7,186 nucleotides of DNA from an uncultured Burkholderiales bacterium (GCA_903904635.1 CAIVDH010000295.1:1-7186); one strand, 5' to 3'. Positions 1 to 7,066 are shown, numbered from the stretch's first letter. A program made the numbers and translations. The notes: a model not told the origin generated them from the sequence alone.

Positions 1-30
1 AAAATTTAAAGTTAAATTTAATCGCTCTTC

Positions 31-56
31 ATGGGGTCGGCGTCGACCATTAATTA
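31..56. repeat. Possible remnant of a REP-type repeat
   Basis: A GC-rich island in very AT-rich surroundings contains TGGGGTCGGCGTCGACC followed by ATTAAT. GGTCG (35-39) and CGACC (44-48) form a short stem around gcgt. From memory, the wording resembles the TGGGGTCAG-type palindromes found near REP-associated (Y1) transposases in proteobacteria. Only one copy is visible and no transposase is present, so the assignment is tentative. Confidence 0.2.
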
Positions 57-79
57 TATCGGTTTTGATAATTTTCAAA

Positions 80-125
80 TTAAAGAAACGAGCGCTTCTT
101 TAAATAATCAAGAATTTTTTTGATT
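80..125. terminator. Two AT-rich hairpins beyond the orphan gene
   Basis: TTAAAGAA (80-87) and TTCTTTAA (96-103) form a perfect 8-bp stem with an 8-nt loop. AATCAA (106-111) and TTGATT (120-125) form a second stem. They lie 16 to 61 bp beyond the stop of the minus-strand orphan gene, where a terminator is expected. In the plus direction the second stem is followed by a T-run, so it could instead stop transcription entering from the left edge. Low GC makes both weak. A further AT-only inverted repeat, AAATTTAA / TTAAATTT, sits at 2-19. No coding region is seen in positions 1-140. Confidence 0.3.
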
Positions 126-140
126 TTTTGCAGATTTTAT

Positions 141-638
141 TTACGACTTGATCATTTTTTCAAAACTATCTGCAGAGTATGAGTTTGTAGGAGGCCGTAT
201 TTTTTGATGTTGTTTCGTTTTGTCACTAGGCGCCGCATCACTTTTTTGCTTGTCATGAGATTGTATTTCGTTCTCAGCTTGTTTTGCTGCGGATGCTATT
301 TTTTTACTTGAGGGGATATATTTTTTTTCATTGACATGAAATAAATTCCCTTTTATGTTCTTTAAAAGATTTTCAGGTATTTTTTTTCCGTGTTTTTTAA
401 AATAAGACTCCTTTAGTAAATTATCTACTTCCGCTCGAGCAGCAAGCATTAATGGCCTTAAGGATTTGTTATGGGCTAATTTTTCTGGCGTGGTACGAGA
501 AAATACAACGATAGATTCCCCGGTTTTTAAATTAATTTGTTTGGTTGCTAGCAGCACGTCCCTTTGCTTATCGACGTCCGGTCTTTTGTCATTTCTATCT
601 ACACTTATGTACAGGTTGGTATTTTGAATATTGAGCAT
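141..638 (-). CDS. Unrecognised basic, lysine-rich hypothetical protein
   Basis: I do not recognise this protein. The open frame extends to a TTG at 737, but that codon has no ribosome-binding site. The ATG at 638 is preceded by AGAGA at a usable distance and by a promoter-like sequence, so I choose it, giving 165 residues. The first ~100 residues look folded, with alternating short hydrophobic stretches and an alanine/leucine helix (LMLAARAEVDNLL). The last ~50 are low-complexity, polar and rich in K, S, Q, D and P, as in a disordered basic tail. There is no signal peptide, membrane segment or catalytic motif. The gene is far more AT-rich than its neighbours and uses AAA lysine codons heavily, which suggests horizontal acquisition. 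It is transcribed in the same direction as hemB but separated from it by a hairpin. It is probably a real gene, given 498 coding bases with ordinary protein composition in AT-rich DNA, but no function can be assigned. Confidence 0.6.
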   Translation of the reverse strand: MLNIQNTNLYISVDRNDKRPDVDKQRDVLLATKQINLKTGESIVVFSRTTPEKLAHNKSLRPLMLAARAEVDNLLKESYFKKHGKKIPENLLKNIKGNLFHVNEKKYIPSSKKIASAAKQAENEIQSHDKQKSDAAPSDKTKQHQKIRPPTNSYSADSFEKMIKS

Positions 639-673
639 TTTTCTCTGCGCCTTGGGGTTACATATCGAAATTG

Positions 674-700
674 AGCATAGCGAAGATATGTGACGGTCAA
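674..700 (-). promoter_or_regulatory. Putative promoter of the orphan gene
   Basis: On the minus strand, TTGACC (700-695, five of six matches to the -35 consensus) is followed after 15 bp by TATGCT (679-674, four of six to the -10). This would start transcription near 667, about 30 nt before the ATG at 638. The spacer is shorter than the ideal 17. ACATATC (660-666) and GATATGT (685-691) form an inverted repeat across the -10 region. The direct repeats described at 707-734 sit just upstream of the -35. Confidence 0.35.
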
Positions 701-706
701 AGAGAA

Positions 707-742
707 AAAGTTCGATTAACGTCCTAAAGTTCGACAATCGAA
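707..742. repeat. Paired direct repeats and a dyad upstream of the orphan promoter
   Basis: AAAGTTCGA occurs twice, at 707-715 and 726-734, with a period of 19 bp (about two helical turns). The second copy merges into the dyad TTCGA-caa-TCGAA (730-742). Immediately upstream of a candidate -35, this is the layout expected of an activator site. No known regulator motif is recognised. Confidence 0.3.
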
Positions 743-778
743 TTGCACAGATGGGGTTGATGCCTTCAGAAATTATTG

Positions 779-802
779 CCGGTACCCAGCCAAGCGTACC
801 GG
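779..802 (-). terminator. Hairpin after hemB, possible terminator
   Basis: CCGGTAC (779-785) and GTACCGG (796-802) pair perfectly around a 10-nt loop, 20 bp beyond the hemB stop codon. On the minus strand the stem is followed by GCAATAATTTC, not a T-run, so it is not a canonical intrinsic terminator. It may protect the hemB mRNA 3' end or act with Rho. Confidence 0.4.
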
Positions 803-822
803 TTAGAGTCAGATGGGATCGG

Positions 823-1926
<1,104 letters not shown>

Positions 1927-1933
1927 TCAGATA

Positions 1934-1989
1934 AGCGGGTGACTTGTTCACCTCCCGCTTCTCCTCCCTGAGCGGGGCTGACTTGTACC
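1934..1989. repeat. Duplicated 19-nt module within the hemB/engB spacer
   Basis: AGCGGGTGACTTGTTCACC (1934-1952) and AGCGGGGCTGACTTGTACC (1971-1989) share AGCGGG, TGACTTGT and ACC with small shifts, 37 bp apart. Each carries its own short self-complementary core (GGTGA...TCACC in the first copy). The conserved loop-like CTTGT in both suggests repeated binding modules in RNA, or a repeated protein site in DNA. Confidence 0.55.
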
Positions 1990-2006
1990 AAAACGAGCCA
2001 GCGTTG

Positions 2007-2043
2007 AACCCTGGAGACCTCCCCCTTTCTCCAGGGTTTTTTT
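2007..2043 (+). terminator. Strong rho-independent terminator, plus direction
   Basis: AACCCTGGAGA (2007-2017) and TCTCCAGGGTT (2028-2038) form a perfect 11-bp stem with a 10-nt loop, followed on the plus strand by an unbroken T-run (2037-2043). On the minus strand the stem is followed by CAACGC with no Ts, so it is not a standard terminator for engB. The T-run ends at the engB stop codon. The signal therefore belongs to a plus-strand transcript starting in the hemB/engB gap, and it also shields engB from antisense reading. Confidence 0.85.
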
Positions 2044-2770
2044 ATTCTTTTGCTGCTGCGATGATTTCGCAATGCTGCGACGTACTTTCTAGCGGCTCAT
2101 TCACTTTTTCATTTAATCCTAGCAAATCACGTATCTGTGTATCTGCCTGCTCCAATCCTACGCGTTTCAAAGCTGAAAACAATTGCACTGAAAAAGGCAG
2201 TGGCGCTCCGGTTTCGTCAACATAACTTGAGAGAACCGTGCTGGCAAGTCGCAGGGCTTCTGTAGACTCGCTGCGGTTTAGTTTATCGGCCTTACTAAGA
2301 AGGCAATGAATGGGCTTGCCTGTTGGCGCAAACCATTCGAGCATTTCGACATCCAACGCAGTAAAGGGGCGGCGGGCATCCATAATTAAGACCATGGCTG
2401 CTAACTGCTCGCGCGCCTGTACATAGTGCCCCAGCAAATCCTGCCAGTGGTGTTTGGCCGTACCAGACACTTCTGCATAGCCATAGCCTGGCAGATCGAC
2501 CAGAAATGCACGTATTTCATCAACCCGAGTGGCATCTTTGCGGTGCTGACCCACATGCGAGCCACCCAATGAAAAGAAGTTGATATGTTGGGTACGACCG
2601 GGTGTTTTGGAAGCAAAAGCCAGTTTTTTCTGATTGCAAAGTAAATTAATTGCTGTTGATTTGCCGGCGTTGGATCGACCGGCGAATGCGATCTCCGGGA
2701 CTTTATAATTTGGCAAATCACTCAGATGATTGACCGTAGTGAAAAAGCGGGCTTGCCAGAGGAGGGACAT
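2042..2770 (-). CDS. engB: Ribosome biogenesis GTPase, YihA/YsxC/EngB family
   Basis: GTP-binding protein of the TRAFAC class required for assembly of the large ribosomal subunit. Using the ATG at 2770 (family-typical start [13 protein letters not shown]) gives 242 residues. Visible G motifs: P-loop GRSNAGKS (31-38), switch region KTPGRTQ (55-61), DLPGYGY (92-98), SKAD (159-162, in place of the usual TKAD) and SAL (199-201). It is somewhat longer than most family members (about 200-220) because of an acidic, poorly conserved C-terminal tail. The frame remains open upstream to a TTG at 2824 that has GGAG five bases before it, whereas the chosen ATG has no clear ribosome-binding site. A TACAAT box between the two makes the internal ATG more likely. 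It is divergent from the cytochrome c4 gene, a common betaproteobacterial arrangement. Confidence 0.95.
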   Translation of the reverse strand: MSLLWQARFFTTVNHLSDLPNYKVPEIAFAGRSNAGKSTAINLLCNQKKLAFASKTPGRTQHINFFSLGGSHVGQHRKDATRVDEIRAFLVDLPGYGYAEVSGTAKHHWQDLLGHYVQAREQLAAMVLIMDARRPFTALDVEMLEWFAPTGKPIHCLLSKADKLNRSESTEALRLASTVLSSYVDETGAPLPFSVQLFSALKRVGLEQADTQIRDLLGLNEKVNEPLESTSQHCEIIAAAKE

Positions 2771-2812
2771 AGAGGATGGAAGAAGCAGACAGGCTAACAA
2801 ATAGGGAAACCT

Positions 2813-2818
2813 ATTGTA
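2813..2818 (-). promoter_or_regulatory. Possible -10 box for engB
   Basis: TACAAT on the minus strand matches five of six -10 positions. Transcription would begin near 2806, leaving about 36 nt before the ATG at 2770 and excluding the upstream TTG at 2824. No good -35 is seen at the right distance, so the call is weak. Confidence 0.3.
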
Positions 2819-2843
2819 GTACAATGTTGCTCCATTGCCGGGT

Positions 2844-2900
2844 GATAAAACATATCTGTTTTGCTATCCGACCAGTTGCACAAAGCTTTTACATTTGTGC
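2844..2900. promoter_or_regulatory. Two operator-like dyads in the engB/c4 divergent spacer
   Basis: AAAACA-tatc-TGTTTT (2847-2862) is a perfect 16-bp dyad, with GATA/TATC adding partial symmetry outside it. GCACAAA (2878-2884) and TTTGTGC (2894-2900) form a second dyad with a 9-bp spacer. Both lie in the 169 bp between the divergent start codons, where a shared regulator could bind. Neither matches the FNR, Fur or LexA sites that I know. Confidence 0.35.
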
Positions 2901-2939
2901 GCCTCATAAAAAATTAATGACCAGTCCCAGGGTGTTTGA

Positions 2940-3608
2940 ATGAACCGTGCTCTCCTGTTGTTTACGAAATTTTTGTCTGTTGCTTTGTTGACGACAGCTA
3001 CGCTTGCTGTAGCCAACGAAGAAAAAGCTCAGCCCAAGGCTGATCCTGCCAAAGGTGGGACGCTCTATTCCGGCGGTGATCCATCGCGGGGCATCATGGC
3101 TTGTGTTGCCTGTCATGGCGCAGCAGGTAACTCCACCGTCCCGCAAAACCCCAAGCTGGCTGCGCAACATGAAGCTTATTTACAAAAGCAGTTGCATGAA
3201 TTCAAAGGCCCTACGCGTAATAATGCCGTAATGACCGCAATTGCAACGGCCATGAATGACGATGACATTCGTAACGTTGCCGCTTTCCTTGATCAGCAAA
3301 AACCTGGCACAGGTAGCGCCCGTAACAAAGCCAATGTTGAAATCGGCAAGAAAATTTATCGCGCTGGTATCGCCGAGAAAAATGTTCCTGCCTGTGCTGG
3401 TTGCCACAGCCCGAATGGTGCCGGCATTCCTGCGCAGTTTGCGCGTGTAGCAGGCCAGCATCAGGAATACACCGTTGCTCAGTTGATGAATTTCCGCACT
3501 GGCGCAAGATCTAATAGCGCTCAAATGACGGCAATAGGAAAACGCTTATCAGATGATGAAATGCAGGCTGTTGCTGATTACATCGCTGGACTGAATACTG
3601 CAAAATAA
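2940..3608 (+). CDS. Di-heme cytochrome c4, periplasmic
   Basis: Exported electron carrier that passes electrons from the bc1 complex toward terminal oxidases in many beta- and gammaproteobacteria. Residues 1-25 are a Sec signal peptide (basic start, hydrophobic core, AVA cleavage site before NEE). Two similar class I cytochrome domains follow. Heme attachment sites are CVACH (55-59) and CAGCH (152-156); the likely axial methionines are M98 in AVMTAIA and M196 in QMTAIG. Length, 222 residues, fits the family. The ATG at 2940 is preceded by AGGGTG at good spacing. The gene has its own terminator at 3657-3687 and so looks monocistronic. Heme attachment requires a cytochrome c maturation system, which is not in this window. 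Confidence 0.93.
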   Translation: MNRALLLFTKFLSVALLTTATLAVANEEKAQPKADPAKGGTLYSGGDPSRGIMACVACHGAAGNSTVPQNPKLAAQHEAYLQKQLHEFKGPTRNNAVMTAIATAMNDDDIRNVAAFLDQQKPGTGSARNKANVEIGKKIYRAGIAEKNVPACAGCHSPNGAGIPAQFARVAGQHQEYTVAQLMNFRTGARSNSAQMTAIGKRLSDDEMQAVADYIAGLNTAK

Positions 3609-3613
3609 AAAGG

Positions 3614-3634
3614 GTGTGGGTGTGCACCCAACAC
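3614..3634 (+). other. Small hairpin after cytochrome c4
   Basis: GTG-TGGGT-gtgc-ACCCA-a-CAC folds into an eight-pair stem with one bulged base, six nt beyond the c4 stop codon. It is followed by A-rich sequence, so it is not a terminator by itself. It may stabilise the mRNA end ahead of the real terminator. Confidence 0.4.
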
Positions 3635-3656
3635 AAAAACAAGCTTTAACTTAAAT

Positions 3657-3687
3657 AAAAGGGGCGACCGCAAGGCTGCCCCTTTTT
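3657..3687 (+). terminator. Rho-independent terminator of cytochrome c4
   Basis: AAAAGGGGC (3657-3665) pairs with GCCCCTTTTT (3678-3687). An inner CC/GG pair closes a GCAA tetraloop, and the stem runs directly into five Ts. A-runs on the left give a T4 tail on the minus strand too, so it could act in both directions. It separates c4 from msrP. Confidence 0.9.
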
Positions 3688-3765
3688 GCTTTCAGTGCAT
3701 GCTGCTTTAACAGGCGGGCGAGCGAGTAAATTGATAAATAGTTGTGAGTTACTGCGCAGACGGAC

Positions 3766-3795
3766 TTGTATTAAGCTTTCGCTGCTATTTACTAT
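3766..3795 (+). promoter_or_regulatory. Weak candidate promoter for msrPQ
   Basis: TTGTAT (3766-3771) and TACTAT (3790-3795) are separated by 18 bp; each matches four of six consensus bases. Transcription would start near 3802, inside the dyad at 3796-3824, leaving a leader of about 115 nt before the msrP ATG. Its position makes it plausible, but the match alone is not strong. Confidence 0.3.
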
Positions 3796-3824
3796 CAGAG
3801 AGATCAAAATTTTGATTCACTCTG
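3796..3824. promoter_or_regulatory. Large dyad upstream of msrP, possible operator
   Basis: The perfect 14-bp palindrome ATCAAAATTTTGAT (3803-3816) is nested inside CAGAG (3796-3800) and CTCTG (3820-3824), giving 12 symmetric pairs over 29 bp. It directly follows a candidate -10 box, the classic place for a repressor site. No regulator is identifiable from the sequence. Confidence 0.45.
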
Positions 3825-3845
3825 CGATTTGTAATTTTTACGGCG

Positions 3846-3888
3846 AGCTTTAAAAACTTAAAGCTGTTAGTCCAGGTAGCTTTTTTTT
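3846..3888 (+). promoter_or_regulatory. Attenuator-like alternative hairpins in the msrP leader
   Basis: Segment 1, AGCTTTAA (3846-3853), pairs perfectly with segment 2, TTAAAGCT (3858-3865), around a 4-nt loop. Segment 2 can instead pair through AAAGCT (3860-3865) with segment 3, AGCTTT (3878-3883), which leads into eight Ts (3881-3888): a terminator-like hairpin 30 nt before the msrP start. The two folds exclude each other, the logic of an antiterminator/terminator switch. The terminator stem has only six pairs, four of them A-U, so it may be weak. No ligand or leader peptide is evident. Confidence 0.4.
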
Positions 3889-3918
3889 GTGTACTAGCGT
3901 TTTCATCTGGAGTGCATC

Positions 3919-4884
3919 ATGCAAACTAAGCGTCCTCGTTTCAACGAACCACTGCCTTCAGAAATTACCCCGCGTGATATCTTCGAATCGCGCCGGCAGT
4001 TTTTGCAGCAGATTAGTGTTGCAACTGTAACAGTGGCAGGTTTGTCCGACAATGTGTTTGCACAAACGATAGCAGCACGCGCCAAACTAGCAGCACGCGC
4101 TAACCCTGCGTACTTCGCCAAAGAAAAGCCAACAACATTTGAAGATGCCACCAGCTACAATAATTTTTATGAGTTCGGCATGGATAAGGGCGACCCTATG
4201 CTATATGCCGGTACGCTCAAGACGCGACCATGGACAGTACGCATTGATGGCGAAATTAAAAAGCCGATGACATTGGACATCGACAGCTTATTAAAAATTG
4301 CGCCGCTAGAGGAACGACTTTACCGTTTGCGCTGTGTAGAAGGCTGGTCGATGGCTATACCGTGGATAGGCTATTCGCTGTCGGAATTAATACGCAAAGT
4401 TGAGCCTAACAGTAATGCAAAATTTATCGAGTTCACCACCTTAGCCGATGCTAAGCAAATGCCTGGCGTAAGTAGCCGTGTGCTGGACTGGCCATATACG
4501 GAAGGCCTACGCATAGACGAGGCGAATCATCCTCTGGCGCTACTGTGCGTGGGCATGTATGGCCAAACTTTGCTCAATCAAAATGGCGCACCTGTGCGTG
4601 TGGTCTTGCCGTGGAAATATGGTTTTAAATCAGCTAAATCGATAGTGCGGATTCGTTTCACTGAAACACAGCCACAAACAGCTTGGAACAGATCAGCGCC
4701 GGAAGAATACGGTTTCTATTCGAACGTCAATCCAAATGTTGACCATCCGCGCTGGTCACAAGGGAGTGAGCGTCGCATAGGTGAGGATGGATTTTTTACC
4801 AAAAAACGTAAGACACTGATGTTCAATGGTTATCCGGAAGTCGCTTCCCTTTATACCGGCATGGATTTGAAAAAATTCTATTGA
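3919..4884 (+). CDS. msrP: Periplasmic protein-methionine-sulfoxide reductase, molybdopterin subunit
   Basis: Catalytic subunit of MsrPQ, which reduces methionine sulfoxide in oxidised periplasmic proteins using electrons passed from the membrane by MsrQ. The Tat signal SRRQFLQQ (24-31) precedes a short hydrophobic stretch ending near VFAQ (46-49), consistent with export of a folded molybdopterin protein. The sulfite oxidase-like fold follows, with the molybdenum ligand C139 in [11 protein letters not shown] and the conserved blocks NNFYEFG (81-87), [17 protein letters not shown] (222-238), [11 protein letters not shown] (262-272) and DHPRWSQ (275-281). Length, 321 residues, is close to the Escherichia coli protein. 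The ATG at 3919 has GGAG six bases upstream. Its stop codon overlaps the msrQ start, so the two are co-translated. It may be controlled by the dyad and hairpins in its leader. An 18-bp tandem duplication lies in the linker after the signal peptide. Confidence 0.96.
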   Translation: MQTKRPRFNEPLPSEITPRDIFESRRQFLQQISVATVTVAGLSDNVFAQTIAARAKLAARANPAYFAKEKPTTFEDATSYNNFYEFGMDKGDPMLYAGTLKTRPWTVRIDGEIKKPMTLDIDSLLKIAPLEERLYRLRCVEGWSMAIPWIGYSLSELIRKVEPNSNAKFIEFTTLADAKQMPGVSSRVLDWPYTEGLRIDEANHPLALLCVGMYGQTLLNQNGAPVRVVLPWKYGFKSAKSIVRIRFTETQPQTAWNRSAPEEYGFYSNVNPNVDHPRWSQGSERRIGEDGFFTKKRKTLMFNGYPEVASLYTGMDLKKFY

Positions 4885-5504
4885 TGCTGAACTTTAAACC
4901 CAGCCCAAGGCAAATGGGTCTGCTTAAGGGGGGGCTATTTATCGTTGCGTTGTTACCGTTGGCACGACTAGTGCTGCTCGGATTTTTGGATAAGCTCAGT
5001 GCGAATCCTATCGAGTTCATTACCCGTAGCAGCGGTGATTGGACTTTATATCTGCTAGGCCTGACATTGGCCGTGTCGCCCTTGCGTCAGCTTACGGGCT
5101 GGAGCTGGCTGATCAGTTTGCGTCGGATGTTAGGTTTGTTTACTTTTTTTTATGCGAGTCTACACTTCACAACATTTATCTGGTTCGATCATTTCTTCGA
5201 TCTCGATGCAATGTGGAAAGATGTGCTGAAGCGTCCATTCATCACAGTAGGATTCGCGGCCTTTGTATTGCTTTTCTCTTTGGCCGTGACGAGTACAAAC
5301 AAAATGATGAAGCGATTGGGCGGGCGCTGGAAAATGCTGCACCGGCTTATTTATTTAATCGCAGTGCTGGCACTATTGCATTTCTGGTGGATGCGGTCTG
5401 GCAAGCAAAATTTTGCTGAGCCTATAGTCATAGGCAGCATCTTCGCATTGCTACTTGCCAGCAGAGTACTATTTTGGTGGCGCGCCCGAGCAGCAGAACA
5501 ATAG
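4884..5504 (+). CDS. msrQ: Heme-binding membrane subunit MsrQ
   Basis: Integral inner-membrane b-type cytochrome of the ferric reductase-like family; it carries electrons from the quinone pool or a flavin reductase to MsrP in the periplasm. The ATG at 4884 overlaps the msrP stop (TGATG), giving 206 residues and translational coupling; a TTG one codon earlier is less likely. Hydrophobic segments lie near 13-34, 54-65, 82-100, 120-136, 154-169 and 181-198, matching six membrane spans. Candidate heme ligands H94, H153 and H166 correspond in context to the histidines known from E. coli MsrQ. RRMLGL (80-85) and TGWSW (71-75) are family motifs. It is convergent with lysA, 13 bp away. Confidence 0.95.
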   Translation: MLNFKPSPRQMGLLKGGLFIVALLPLARLVLLGFLDKLSANPIEFITRSSGDWTLYLLGLTLAVSPLRQLTGWSWLISLRRMLGLFTFFYASLHFTTFIWFDHFFDLDAMWKDVLKRPFITVGFAAFVLLFSLAVTSTNKMMKRLGGRWKMLHRLIYLIAVLALLHFWWMRSGKQNFAEPIVIGSIFALLLASRVLFWWRARAAEQ

Positions 5505-5506
5505 CG

Positions 5507-5520
5507 TAACCAGAGGGTTA
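5507..5520. other. Short hairpin between convergent msrQ and lysA
   Basis: TAACC-agag-GGTTA makes a five-pair stem between the two stop codons and includes the lysA stop. No T-run follows on either strand, so it is at best a weak termination or mRNA-end element. No other terminator fits in the 13-bp gap; readthrough into the opposite gene is possible. Confidence 0.25.
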
Positions 5521-6801
5521 ATCCGGTATCGATTCCAGCGCAAACAAATCAGCAGGCATTTCACGCTTTCTGACTAGCATAATTTTGTCGCCATCAATCA
5601 GCACTTCCGCTGCACGGCCACGGGTATTGTAGTTTGATGCCATCGTCATACCATAGGCGCCTGCAGACATGATGGCAAGCAGGTCACCCTGTTCGATCGC
5701 AAGAGCGCGTTCTCGTGCCAGCCAATCACCAGATTCGCAAACCGGGCCCACCACATCATAAGTTTGCCCTGCAATATCGCGTTGCAAAACTGGCTGTACC
5801 CCATGCCATGCCTCATACATAGCCGGTCGCATCAGATCATTCATCGCTGCATCAACAACAGCAAAATTTTTAGTGGCACCGTGTTTGAGATACTGAATTT
5901 CAGTCAGGAGCACGCCTGCATTGCCAACAATGGAGCGGCCCGGCTCAAACAACACAGTAATCGGTTTGCCTTGATATTTTTCTGCGCGCCACGCATCAAT
6001 CCGCGTAAATAATCGTGACAGATAGTCGCCGACCTTCACAGGCTTTTCATCGTCATAAGTAATGCCTATGCCACCGCCGATATCAAGGTGGTGCAGCTCA
6101 ATACCTGCCTGATGCAATTCATCGACCAGTTCTATAACTTTATCTAAAGCTTCAAGTAATGGCGCATCATCGAGTAGCTGGGAGCCGATATGACAATCAA
6201 TACCCACCACGCGTAAATTTTTCAGGTTGTGAGCGACTTTGTAAGTTTCAATGGCTTCTGAAAATGCAATGCCAAATTTATTATCTTTCAAACCTGTTGA
6301 AATATATGGATGAGTTTTCGCATCTACGTCAGGATTTACACGCAGAGAAACGGGTGCCTGTTTATGCATCTCGGCGGCGACTTCATTCAATCGATGAAGC
6401 TCGGGTATAGATTCCACATTGAAGCATAAAATATCGTGTGTCAGAGCCAGACGCATTTCATCGCGTGACTTGCCTACACCTGAAAAAATGACTTTGCTCG
6501 GATCACCACCTGCAGCAAGCACACGTAGTAGTTCACCGCCAGATACGATATCAAAGCCTGAACCCTGTTTGCCTAGTAAGCTCAATACAGCCAGATTGGA
6601 ATTAGATTTGACTGAGTAGCAGACCAGCGCATCGTTTTCGCTGCGGCCATGCTTGCTGCAAGCAGCCGCATAGGATGAGAAATTCTCAATCAGGCTGGCG
6701 CTGGAGTAGACATAAGTAGGCGTACCAAATTCAGCTGCGAGCCGATCCAGAGCGACATCTTCAGCAAATAATTTATTACCGCGATAGGCGAAGTGCGACA
6801 T
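5518..6801 (-). CDS. lysA: Diaminopimelate decarboxylase
   Basis: PLP enzyme of the cytoplasm that decarboxylates meso-diaminopimelate to L-lysine, the last step of the pathway. The ATG at 6801 gives 427 residues beginning MSHFAYRGNKL; a TTG two codons earlier is less likely. It has the alanine-racemase-like barrel and C-terminal beta domain of group IV decarboxylases: PLP lysine K65 in CYSVKSNSN, SGGE (87-90), CHIGSQ (203-208), DIGGGIGI (240-247), the phosphate-binding EPGRS (286-290), the catalytic CES (355-357) and AYG (382-384). The PLP motif usually reads YAVKANSN, so both alanines are serine here; the fold and other catalytic residues are intact. It begins 13 bp after the stop of the lipoprotein gene, so the two probably form one transcript, and no strong ribosome-binding site is visible. 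Confidence 0.97.
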   Translation of the reverse strand: MSHFAYRGNKLFAEDVALDRLAAEFGTPTYVYSSASLIENFSSYAAACSKHGRSENDALVCYSVKSNSNLAVLSLLGKQGSGFDIVSGGELLRVLAAGGDPSKVIFSGVGKSRDEMRLALTHDILCFNVESIPELHRLNEVAAEMHKQAPVSLRVNPDVDAKTHPYISTGLKDNKFGIAFSEAIETYKVAHNLKNLRVVGIDCHIGSQLLDDAPLLEALDKVIELVDELHQAGIELHHLDIGGGIGITYDDEKPVKVGDYLSRLFTRIDAWRAEKYQGKPITVLFEPGRSIVGNAGVLLTEIQYLKHGATKNFAVVDAAMNDLMRPAMYEAWHGVQPVLQRDIAGQTYDVVGPVCESGDWLARERALAIEQGDLLAIMSAGAYGMTMASNYNTRGRAAEVLIDGDKIMLVRKREMPADLFALESIPD

Positions 6802-6814
6802 GATCAAAATAAAT

Positions 6815-7021
6815 TCAGGATAGGTAAATACGATACTGATGGCTGGATGATTGCTGACTGTCTTCCACGTCAGACTTAGGCATAGGGGGGCGTGGCTGAT
6901 CTGGCAAGTATAGTGGCCCAGTCTGGCCGCATCCAGCCGTCAGACCCGCAAATGCAATCGCCGTTAAAATGGCGCAGGTTTTTAGTAAATTAAACATAGC
7001 GAATGTCGATGAAAGTTTCAT
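6815..7021 (-). CDS. lptM: Small LptM/YifL-type outer-membrane lipoprotein
   Basis: The family helps LptD assemble correctly in the outer membrane. The 68-residue frame has a hydrophobic signal ending in the lipobox LTAGC with the lipidated cysteine at 31, followed directly by GQTGPLYLP, the family signature. The rest is a short proline- and serine-rich polar tail. Two starts are possible: the ATG at 7021, or the ATG at 6997, which gives a more usual 22-residue signal peptide; neither has a convincing ribosome-binding site. Location next to lysA and divergent from cyaY is the standard proteobacterial arrangement and supports the call. The gene symbol follows the family, not a direct comparison. 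Confidence 0.85.
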   Translation of the reverse strand: MKLSSTFAMFNLLKTCAILTAIAFAGLTAGCGQTGPLYLPDQPRPPMPKSDVEDSQQSSSHQYRIYLS

Positions 7022-7066
7022 TGAGCAGCAGACGCGCCCACATAGAACAACTCTCTGGAGTGTAGC

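Larger units (their letters stand above)
3688..3918 (+). other. Leader region upstream of msrP
   Basis: The gap between cytochrome c4 and msrP is about 310 bp in all. No credible protein is seen after the c4 terminator. The only leader-peptide possibility is a 13-codon frame with a TTG start and no ribosome-binding site (3812-3853). From 3688 to about 3765 I see nothing distinctive. From 3766 onward there is a weak promoter, a large dyad and an attenuator-like set of hairpins, listed separately. Confidence 0.5.

Noticed and set aside
2007..2043. Terminator of engB on the minus strand
   Set aside because: On the minus strand the stem follows an A-run and is followed by CAACGC, with no T-tract; the signal is oriented for the plus strand.
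1944..2225. Plus-strand open frame of 93 codons over the terminator and engB 3' end
   Set aside because: It would have to read through the strong plus-direction terminator and is a shadow of engB.
3812..3853. Leader peptide in the msrP attenuator-like region
   Set aside because: The 13-codon frame starts with TTG, has no ribosome-binding site and shows no run of a regulatory amino acid.
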